Assembly: GCA_946478935.1 (NCBI GenBank)
Contig: CAMLEL010000040.1
Span: 1 to 10,507, forward strand
Reading direction: 5' to 3'
Length of the DNA: 10,507 nucleotides
DNA from: an uncultured Armatimonadota bacterium
GTDB taxonomy: Bacteria > Armatimonadota > Fimbriimonadia > Fimbriimonadales > Fimbriimonadaceae
Positions 1 through 5,975 of the stretch are shown here, one piece after another (position 1 is the first letter of the stretch; each line of letters begins with the position of its first letter). Position numbers and translations under genes: made by a program. Below the pieces are notes generated by a model. It was not told the origin of the DNA and did not search any database. It worked only from the letters and a program-made list of their open reading frames with translations.

Positions 1-1387
1 AGCGCTGAGCCTCGGTGCACTTGGAGCGCTTGCCGTTGGTTGCGGACCTGTTGCTGGCCGACTGACGCCGGACCTTCCGGCGCGAATAGAACTACCCCAG
101 TCTCCGGACAGTCTGGCGCACCGATTTCTCAACCGCCTCAGCTATGGGCCAGCTCCTGGTGAAGCGGCAAGAGTTGAGGCGTCGGGTTATCCGCGATACT
201 TGGAAGCACAGTTACGGGCTGACCAAAGTGAGCCGTTGCACCTAACTGCCCAGCTGTACCGCTTGGATGCGTTGCGAATGGACGCTCACGAAATGGAAGA
301 GCTGCCACAAGAACTGATCCTCAGGCAACTTCAGCAGGCCACCATCCTCCGGGCTGTTTACAGCCCGAATCAACTTCGCGAACGAATGGTTGAGTTTTGG
401 AGCGACCACTTCAATATTTACGGCCGCAAGGGCAGCGTAGCTTTTCAGAAGGCGACGGACGAATCGGCCGTCATTCGAAAGCACGCTCTTGGGAAGTTCA
501 GAGATATGGTCCGAGCGTCAGCGCACAGCCCGGCGATGCTGGCGTACCTCGATAACCAGGCTAACGCCAAGGGAGGCGCAAACGAGAACTATGCACGTGA
601 ATTGATGGAGTTGCACACGCTCGGAGTTCATGGCGGATACGGCCAGCGAGATGTGGAGGAGGTGGCTCGGTGTTTCACGGGCTGGGGAACTGAGGATCGG
701 TTCCTTCACCCCAAAGGCAAGTTTCGATTTAATCCCGATAAGCATGACGACGGACCGAAGACCGTGCTCGGTCACACGATCTCGGCCGGCGGGGGAAAGT
801 CCGATGGGGACAGGGTTCTGGACCTCTTGGTAGCTCACCCGCAGACCGCCGACCATGTCTGCCGAAAAATGGCGCGGTTCTTTCTTGGGCCGGATTCCGA
901 TGTCGCAGCCCGGAAGATGTCTGTAGTGTTTCAGCAGACCAGTGGAGACCTGGCGGCGGTGGCAAAAGAGATGCTGTCAACAGCCAACCTCTCAGCGGCC
1001 AAGCCCGTTCAAAAACGGCCGTTCGACTTTCTGATTTCCACCCTCCGTGCAACTGGCGCGAAAACAGATGGCGGCAGACATCTGCAAGATCACTTGGAGA
1101 AGATGGGAATGCCGCTGTATCAGTGGCCCATGCCAGATGGATATCCCATGGACGAACAAGCGTGGACAGGTACCTTACTCGCCCGCTGGAACTATGTTGA
1201 GGCGCTCACAGCGGGCAGGATTCCAGGCACAAATGTGGACGTCGAAAGGCTTACTTCGGGCCTGGGTGGCAAAGTCGCACTGGCGTTGCTGGGATCCAAG
1301 ACATTGGCCGAGCGAATCGAAAGGTCCTGCCAGACGGCGGACATGCTGGCCGCATGTTTGGCGTCTCCGGAGTTTCAATGGCGATGA
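1..1387 (+). CDS. DUF1800 family protein, probable exported lipoprotein (5' end cut off)
   Basis: The reading frame is open from the left edge (first full codon at base 2), so the true start lies outside; a TTG at 200 is only an internal codon. The visible start looks like the end of a signal sequence: a small hydrophobic Ala/Leu/Gly run ending in AVGC, with a possible lipidation cysteine at bases 41-43. The mature part carries the DUF1800 landmarks in order: HRFLNRLSYGP near the start, FWSDHFNIY, NENYARELMELHTLG followed by GGYGQRDVEEVARCFTGW, HPQTADHVCRKMARFF, KRPFDFLISTLRATGA, QWPMPDGYP, and the usual C-terminal ASPEFQWR. The domain is therefore complete. Its biochemical role is unknown; family members are exported and almost always paired with DUF1501, as here. 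Family call is firm; lipoprotein status is inferred from a partial signal with Ala rather than Leu at -3. Confidence 0.93.
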   Translation, partial: ALSLGALGALAVGCGPVAGRLTPDLPARIELPQSPDSLAHRFLNRLSYGPAPGEAARVEASGYPRYLEAQLRADQSEPLHLTAQLYRLDALRMDAHEMEELPQELILRQLQQATILRAVYSPNQLRERMVEFWSDHFNIYGRKGSVAFQKATDESAVIRKHALGKFRDMVRASAHSPAMLAYLDNQANAKGGANENYARELMELHTLGVHGGYGQRDVEEVARCFTGWGTEDRFLHPKGKFRFNPDKHDDGPKTVLGHTISAGGGKSDGDRVLDLLVAHPQTADHVCRKMARFFLGPDSDVAARKMSVVFQQTSGDLAAVAKEMLSTANLSAAKPVQKRPFDFLISTLRATGAKTDGGRHLQDHLEKMGMPLYQWPMPDGYPMDEQAWTGTLLARWNYVEALTAGRIPGTNVDVERLTSGLGGKVALALLGSKTLAERIERSCQTADMLAACLASPEFQWR

Positions 1388-2685
1388 AATCAGTTTCCGA
1401 CGGCGCGTGCGATTCCTATCGTCTGGCTGAAGCTCACAGAGGCGCGAGCACAAGCTGGCAAGTCTCAAGGCGAGGGGTCTTGGCGACTTTGGGTCTCGGA
1501 GCGATCGGATGGCTCGGCGTTAACCGTACTTGGGCTCAGGCCACATTTGGACAGGGCAAAGAGTCCAATGGCGATGTCCTGGTCAATGTTTTCCTTCGGG
1601 GCGGAATGGACGGTTTGAGCGCCGTGGTTCCTTATGGAGAGGACGGCTATCACCGCGCTCGGCCAAATCTCAGGCTGCGTGCGCCGCAGGATAACAGCGC
1701 CGGAGCTTCTGCCAAGGCCCTGGACCTCGATGGTTTCTTCGGACTGCACCCTGCGCTTGCTCCCCTATTGCCGATCTTCCGCGATGGTGAAATGGCCTGT
1801 GTCCATGCCGTGGGTTCTGGAGATTCTTCGAGATCCCACTTCGAAGCGATGAATGCCATGGAGCGGGGGATGGATCGGATGCAGGGGAATTTGCAAACCG
1901 GTTGGCTGGCTCGCCATCTTGCGACGACACCAAGGATGGATCCAAGTCCCCTGCGAGCCGTTTCCCTCAGCGCCACCGTGCCAGATTCCCTGCGGGGCGC
2001 GTCCCACGCCACGGCGCTAGATAGCCTGACTTCATTCCGCCTGGAGAATCCGGAGCAGCGTGAAATGCTCCAAGCGTTGTATGGAACGGGGCGAGATGCC
2101 ATGTCGGTGGCGGGCCGAGAGACGTTGGCGGTCCTGGACCGTCTGGGCAAACTGGAAGCGCCAAAACCTGGAGACCGGTATCCGGCGACGGAAATCGGAC
2201 GTGCCTTCCAGCAGGTAGCCGCGCTGATCCGAGCTGGCGTCGGACTGGAGATCGCTTGTTTGGAGATGGGCGGCTGGGATACCCACGTGGCTCAAGGCGT
2301 GACTGCTGGCTGGCTTCCGTCGTACTTTGCCGATTTGGCGGCTGCCATTCGGGCCTTTTACAGCGACATGGGAGACGAGATGGGTCGAATCACTCTGATT
2401 GTTCAGACCGAGTTCGGTCGTCGACTCGAAGAAAATACAGGTCTTGGGACAGATCACGGCCGAGCGTCAACGATGTTCCTCCTGGGTGGAGGTGTGGTGG
2501 GCGGCAAGGTCCATGGAGTCTGGCCCGGACTGGAAAAGGGACAGCTAGATGAGGTGGGCGATCTAAAGGTAGGTACGGACTATCGAGACGTGCTCGCCGA
2601 TGCGTTAACGAAGAGAATTCCTGGGAGCCGCCCGGCGGAGGTGTTCCCGGATTGGAAGAGCCGTCACAGCGGGTTCTTTCGCTAA
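1378..2685 (+). CDS. DUF1501 family protein, Tat-exported
   Basis: With the ATG at 1378 this is 435 residues. A twin-arginine signal (SRRGVLATLGLGAIGWLG, arginines 31-32) precedes a likely cleavage site after AQA at about 55, so export in folded form is expected. DUF1501 motifs follow: FLRGGMDGLS (72-81), DSSRSHFEAM (149-158), MGGWDTH (297-303), VQTEFGRR (342-349) and TDHG (358-361). The family is distantly related to the alkaline phosphatase/sulfatase fold, but no reaction is established. Start choice: GGAG at 1369-1372 sits 5 bases before ATG 1378. ATG 1384 would give a 4-base ATGA overlap with the DUF1800 stop, and ATG 1354 would lengthen the N-terminus by 8 residues. All three overlap the upstream gene, so translational coupling is likely. 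The last codon overlaps the stop of the opposite-strand aldolase gene. Confidence 0.93.
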   Translation: MAMKSVSDGACDSYRLAEAHRGASTSWQVSRRGVLATLGLGAIGWLGVNRTWAQATFGQGKESNGDVLVNVFLRGGMDGLSAVVPYGEDGYHRARPNLRLRAPQDNSAGASAKALDLDGFFGLHPALAPLLPIFRDGEMACVHAVGSGDSSRSHFEAMNAMERGMDRMQGNLQTGWLARHLATTPRMDPSPLRAVSLSATVPDSLRGASHATALDSLTSFRLENPEQREMLQALYGTGRDAMSVAGRETLAVLDRLGKLEAPKPGDRYPATEIGRAFQQVAALIRAGVGLEIACLEMGGWDTHVAQGVTAGWLPSYFADLAAAIRAFYSDMGDEMGRITLIVQTEFGRRLEENTGLGTDHGRASTMFLLGGGVVGGKVHGVWPGLEKGQLDEVGDLKVGTDYRDVLADALTKRIPGSRPAEVFPDWKSRHSGFFR

Positions 2686-3512
2686 GAAGAGGTCAATAAC
2701 TTGGCAGCGTCAGATGGATTGGCGTCTTCATGGACGATGGCCATCAAAGCACGGACCATGCCGGAAGGATTGGGGTGCTGTACGACATTCCGGCCGTATA
2801 CGATGCCGCTCGCACCAGCGCGCATCAATGCATGAGTCCGCGCGAATATCTCCTCGTCGGTAGCTTTTCCTCCCCCACGAACCAAAACCGGAACACGCGC
2901 GACTCGCACGACCTCGCCGTAAACACTTGGGTCGTCTGTTGGATCGGCCTTGATGACGTCCGCGCCAAGTTCAGTTGCCTGACGGACCAGCGGTGCAATT
3001 TTCTCCAAATCCCCGTCCACCATGTAACCGCCAGCCGCGTCATTTGCCTTGAAGACCAAGGGTTCGATCATCAGCGGCATTCCGTATGCCTCACATTCCG
3101 GCTTAATGGCCAGGATGTTCTCGATGCAATGTTCGGTTACCTCGGGCGCGCCAGGAATGCGAAAGAGGTTCACCACCACACAGGCGGCATCCAAGCGAAG
3201 CGCTTGTCCAACCGGGTCCGCGATCATGCGGCTGAACGGAGACTCCAGTTTCTTGCCGTACACATTCGCTACATCGGTCCGCAGTACCAAAGATGGTTTG
3301 TGTCGACCCCGAATCCGCTGAAGTACATCGGCCTGGCCAACGGTGAGTTGGACCGCATCAGGGCCAGCTGCGACGATCGATCGAACGGCAGCTTCAATGT
3401 TTTCGATCCCTTTCAGGAATGAGGATTCATTAAAGAATCCATGGTCGATTGCCACATCGAAACATCGTCCCGATTTTGCATGGAAAAGGCGATTCAGTCG
3501 ATAAGTTTTCAT
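2682..3512 (-). CDS. DhnA/FbaB-type class I aldolase
   Basis: A 276-residue TIM-barrel aldolase of the DhnA/DeoC/LsrF superfamily. Visible elements: RLNRLF then CFDVAIDHGFF at the N-terminus (DHG 23-25), MIEPLV (148-153), VIKAD with Lys188 as the expected Schiff-base lysine, VRGGGKATDEE (211-221) as a phosphate-binding loop, and GIVYGRNVVQHP (236-247) as the second phosphate loop and C-terminal helix. Length matches the family (about 260-300). The substrate is probably a sugar phosphate such as fructose 1,6-bisphosphate, but DhnA relatives include LsrF (a thiolase-type enzyme) and an archaeal enzyme making 2-amino-3,7-dideoxy-heptulosonate, so the exact reaction is open. The start is fixed: an in-frame TGA lies directly before ATG 3512. 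No Shine-Dalgarno is obvious. It is transcribed alone, facing into the DUF1501 gene. Confidence 0.88.
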   Translation of the reverse strand: MKTYRLNRLFHAKSGRCFDVAIDHGFFNESSFLKGIENIEAAVRSIVAAGPDAVQLTVGQADVLQRIRGRHKPSLVLRTDVANVYGKKLESPFSRMIADPVGQALRLDAACVVVNLFRIPGAPEVTEHCIENILAIKPECEAYGMPLMIEPLVFKANDAAGGYMVDGDLEKIAPLVRQATELGADVIKADPTDDPSVYGEVVRVARVPVLVRGGGKATDEEIFARTHALMRAGASGIVYGRNVVQHPNPSGMVRALMAIVHEDANPSDAAKLLTSS

Positions 3513-3566
3513 TCAGCGGTACGCGCTTTTGCGCCTGTGCATGTTATCAATTCCAATAGAATTCAT

Positions 3567-3863
3567 ATGCTTCGGACGGGAATTTTTTATATCCGGATTC
3601 CCATAATCTTTGAGATGGATAGGTTCTGCTACATTACCTTCCTGCAGAATGCGGTCATTTCACGGCGTGATACCATCAATGCAGTTTCAAGATCCAAATC
3701 CAAAGGGAATGAAGCAGCCATTCGCGAGCTTGAACTCCAGATAAATGCGTTATCCGAAGAAATTCGGATCGTGATGCATGACGACGATTCAGGAAACTAT
3801 CTGAGCCGGTTTAAACGATTCATGAGCGGCATTGTCCAATCCGCGATTGTTCCAACACTTTAA
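3567..3863 (+). CDS. Small hypothetical protein, doubtful
   Basis: This open frame of 98 codons almost fills the gap between the aldolase start and the HhH gene stop, ending 4 bases before the latter. I do not recognise the product. From Met at 3615 it would be 82 residues: a short hydrophobic start, a basic stretch (SRRDTINAVSRSKSKG), an amphipathic helix with heptad-like spacing (IRELELQINALSEEIRIVM), an acidic HDDD, then a basic-hydrophobic tail (YLSRFKRFMSGIVQ). The composition looks protein-like rather than antisense noise, and no real gene covers the opposite strand here. The start is undecided: ATG 3567 and ATG 3615 both lack a Shine-Dalgarno, and the frame stays open further upstream, into the aldolase gene. 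The start region is much more AT-rich than its neighbours. It could still be a non-coding spacer that happens to stay open. Confidence 0.4.
   Translation: MLRTGIFYIRIPIIFEMDRFCYITFLQNAVISRRDTINAVSRSKSKGNEAAIRELELQINALSEEIRIVMHDDDSGNYLSRFKRFMSGIVQSAIVPTL
3586..3614 (-). promoter_or_regulatory. Possible sigma70 promoter of the aldolase gene
   Basis: On the minus strand CTCAAA (3614-3609, 3 of 6 to TTGACA) and TATAAA (3591-3586, 5 of 6 to TATAAT) are separated by 17 bases, in the most AT-rich part of the window. Transcription would start near 3579 and leave a leader of about 67 bases before ATG 3512. The weak -35 box makes this a tentative call. Confidence 0.3.
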
Positions 3864-3875
3864 TGCCTTAAGTGT
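3855..3875. terminator. Possible shared hairpin between convergent stops
   Basis: ACACTT (3855-3860) pairs with AAGTGT (3870-3875); two further A-T pairs inside a one-base bulge leave a TGCC loop. It sits exactly between the stop of the small + strand frame (3863) and the stop of the HhH gene (3868), where a bidirectional terminator would be expected. No T-run follows on either side, so it is weak. Confidence 0.3.
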
Positions 3876-4320
3876 GATTCACGGCAAATTCGCGCATCGT
3901 CGCCAATGATTTGGGGCCAATCCCGGGCGCGTTTGACAACTTTCCTTCATCGATCGCAAGCTTCAACGATTCAAGGGAATAAACGCCAAAGTTTCGGTAA
4001 AGCAATCGAGCGGTCTTCGCGCCCACGCCTGGAATCCTCACCAACTCAAGTACCGAATCCGGGGCTTCGCTTGCCCATTCTGCACGCTTCGAGCACGTGC
4101 CCGTCTCCAAATACTCTTTGATGTACAGCTTGATCAGTTTGCCGACACCCGGAATCTCATCGAGTCGACCTTCTTGCTTGAGTGTGTTGACGTCTTCCGG
4201 CAGCTTTTCGATGCTGCGGGCGATCTGCGTGTATCGCGTTGCGTGAGACTCTTCATATCCGGCGATGATCAGGAAGTCGCGCAGGTCGCGCAATTCGTTG
4301 GCGAGTTCAGAGTTGGTCAT
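3868..4320 (-). CDS. Stand-alone helix-hairpin-helix protein like the N-terminus of PolX
   Basis: This 150-residue protein matches the N-terminal part of family X DNA polymerases: a helical Pol beta 8-kDa-like domain (about 5-75, with LRDLRDFLIIAGYEESHATRYTQIA-type helices) followed by HhH motifs. Three glycine-rich hairpins are visible: IPGVG 56-60, IPGVG 96-100 and APGIG 131-135. The polymerase palm and C-terminal PHP exonuclease domain of bacterial PolX (about 570 residues in all) are absent, and the following sequence holds neither. Aligning GVG with Pol beta by eye puts Tyr66 where the lyase nucleophile Lys72 would be and Leu62 at Lys68, though Lys61, Lys64 and Lys68 are close by; dRP lyase activity is therefore doubtful. 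It probably binds DNA through the backbone. It follows the D-aminoacylase gene by 21 bases on the same strand, so it is likely co-transcribed. No clear ribosome binding site is seen. Confidence 0.82.
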   Translation of the reverse strand: MTNSELANELRDLRDFLIIAGYEESHATRYTQIARSIEKLPEDVNTLKQEGRLDEIPGVGKLIKLYIKEYLETGTCSKRAEWASEAPDSVLELVRIPGVGAKTARLLYRNFGVYSLESLKLAIDEGKLSNAPGIGPKSLATMREFAVNHT

Positions 4321-4341
4321 CAGTTCACGAATCTTGAATGT

Positions 4342-5904
4342 CTATTGCCGCACATGTTTGAGCGCTCGACCGGGTCGCTTGCCGGTCTTGTCACCGTTCT
4401 TGATCACGGGCACGCCGTTCACCAACACATGCCTGAAACCTTCCGCGTAGTGGTGCGGGTCCTCATACGTCGATGCATCGCGAACCGAGACAGGGTCGAA
4501 AACGACGATGTCCGCCGCAAATCCCTCTTTCACAAGGCCCCGATCCCGAAACCGAAATGACTGAGCGGGCAGGGAAGTCATCTTACGGATCGCATCCTCC
4601 AAGGTCAAGACTTTGAGCTCGCGAACATATCGACCCAACACCCGCGCGTTATTTCCGTAGCTTCGAGGGTGGGGAACGTCCTTGCCGAAGTCTCGGCACG
4701 AGCCGTCGGCCGCGACCATGGTTCCAGGGAGCTTCATGAAGGTCGCGATATCATCTTCATTCATCCCGAAAAAGACACCGCTCGCACCGCCCTCAGCTTC
4801 GACATCGAACAAAAACTCCATTTGTTCTTCGAGCGTGTCCTTGCCGCGAACCCGCAGTGTGGCTTGGGGAACGGTCAAGCCACTGAGCGCGCGATTCCGA
4901 CTGTAGCTGGCTATGACTGCATAGCTGTAATCCGTATCCGATCGCAGAGCAAGGTTGCGTTTCATCTCATCGATCATCTTCGACTTCTGCGCCGGGTCCT
5001 TGATGCGCTCGCGAAACTTCGTGCGTCCACCTTCCCGTGCCCAACTTGGAATCATTTGGGTCAGCGTCGTGCTGCTGGCCGTATAGGCGTACTGGTCCTG
5101 AGTTACCTCTAGACCTCCATCCCGCGCTCTCTGTAGAGCTTGCAACACCTCGTTTGATTTGCCCCAGCCGGCTTTGCCAAGCTTCAAGTGACTGATTTCG
5201 ATTCGAACGCCCGCACCCCGACCGATCGCGAAGGATTCATCGAGGGCCTTTAGAATCTCATCGGATTCATTTCGCATGTGGGTGGCATAGATTCCGTCGT
5301 ACTCCTTGACTACTTTTGCCAAAGCGACGATCTCGTCCGTCTTGGCGAATGTCCCGGGCAGATAAATTAAACCGGTGGAAAGTCCGCAAGCCCCTTGCCG
5401 CATCGCATTATCCACTGCCATCTTCATCTGCGTGAGTTCTGCAGGTGTAGGCGGGCGATCAAAGGATCCACCCATCGCCGCCGATCGTACGGTGTTGTGA
5501 CCAATCAGCGATGCAACGTTGACGGCCGTCTTGCGATCCACATCCTTGAAGAACTCGCCAATGTTCCGGGCTGACCCACCGCAGTTTCCGACGACAAGCG
5601 TCGTGACTCCCATGCGAATGTAATTCTCCGCATCGCGAAAGGTGGTGACGTTCTCGGCGTGAGTGTGAACATCGATGAAGCCAGGAGCCACGATCATGCC
5701 CTTCGCCTCCAGCGTCTGTTTTGACGTGCCCAGGTCGCGGCCGATCTTAACGATTTTGCCCTTGTTGACAGCAACGTCTCCGTAGTAGGCCGGATTGCCG
5801 GTGCCATCGACGATCCTGCCACCCTTGACGATGAGGTCGTATTCAACGGGTGCGCGATTCGCCGCGATTGCGGAGATTGCGACGATGAGGAGGCTCGACT
5901 TCAC
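4342..5904 (-). CDS. Exported N-acyl-D-amino-acid deacylase (D-aminoacylase family)
   Basis: A 520-residue amidohydrolase expected to hydrolyse N-acyl-D-amino acids to D-amino acid and carboxylate in a zinc-dependent reaction. After a short hydrophobic N-terminus (MKSSLLIVAISAIAA), which looks like a weak signal peptide, comes the family start YDLIVKGGRIVDGTG. Metal and active-site residues are in place: His80 and His82 (GFIDVHTHAE), Cys108 (GNCGGS), His209 (THMRNE), His239 (ISHLK), Asp400 (AADGS) and His412 (HPRSYG). The C-terminal beta-sandwich ends near VLVNGVPVIKNG. Length agrees with the family (about 480-550). The start must be GTG 5904, since a TAA lies four codons upstream in frame; no strong Shine-Dalgarno is visible. 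The family also holds prolidase-like and dihydropyrimidinase-like members, so exact substrate is inferred. It heads a probable operon with the HhH gene and diverges from fucI. Confidence 0.9.
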   Translation of the reverse strand: MKSSLLIVAISAIAANRAPVEYDLIVKGGRIVDGTGNPAYYGDVAVNKGKIVKIGRDLGTSKQTLEAKGMIVAPGFIDVHTHAENVTTFRDAENYIRMGVTTLVVGNCGGSARNIGEFFKDVDRKTAVNVASLIGHNTVRSAAMGGSFDRPPTPAELTQMKMAVDNAMRQGACGLSTGLIYLPGTFAKTDEIVALAKVVKEYDGIYATHMRNESDEILKALDESFAIGRGAGVRIEISHLKLGKAGWGKSNEVLQALQRARDGGLEVTQDQYAYTASSTTLTQMIPSWAREGGRTKFRERIKDPAQKSKMIDEMKRNLALRSDTDYSYAVIASYSRNRALSGLTVPQATLRVRGKDTLEEQMEFLFDVEAEGGASGVFFGMNEDDIATFMKLPGTMVAADGSCRDFGKDVPHPRSYGNNARVLGRYVRELKVLTLEDAIRKMTSLPAQSFRFRDRGLVKEGFAADIVVFDPVSVRDASTYEDPHHYAEGFRHVLVNGVPVIKNGDKTGKRPGRALKHVRQ

Positions 5905-5975
5905 ATGTCCATCTTACTTCCGATGACCTCATTTCCTGGAACCGGAAGGCTAACTTTGGGAGGTAAAACCCCTTC
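5905..5975. promoter_or_regulatory. Divergent intergenic region between D-aminoacylase and fucI
   Basis: These 71 bases must hold the 5' signals of both the leftward D-aminoacylase gene and the rightward fucI gene. I see no convincing sigma70 hexamer pair in either direction. A small inverted repeat, TTCC-N7-GGAA, lies at 5933-5947 and could be an operator half-site pair, but it is too short to call. Placement is clear from the flanking starts; the regulatory content is inference. Confidence 0.4.
5958..5963 (+). promoter_or_regulatory. Ribosome binding site of fucI
   Basis: GGGAGG lies 12 bases before ATG 5976. The spacing is longer than usual, but this is the clearest Shine-Dalgarno in the window and favours ATG 5976 over the in-frame ATG at 6000, which has none. 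Confidence 0.6.

Noticed and set aside
518..1052. Long open frames on the minus strand inside the DUF1800 gene
   Set aside because: They lie antisense to a strongly conserved protein family, have no recognisable motifs and arise from the codon bias of the real gene.
2730..3422. 230-codon frame on the + strand opposite the aldolase
   Set aside because: It is fully antisense to the aldolase, whose motifs are unmistakable, and its translation resembles no family.
5958..5973. GGG...CCC stem that might hide the fucI ribosome binding site
   Set aside because: Only three to four base pairs, not more than expected by chance.
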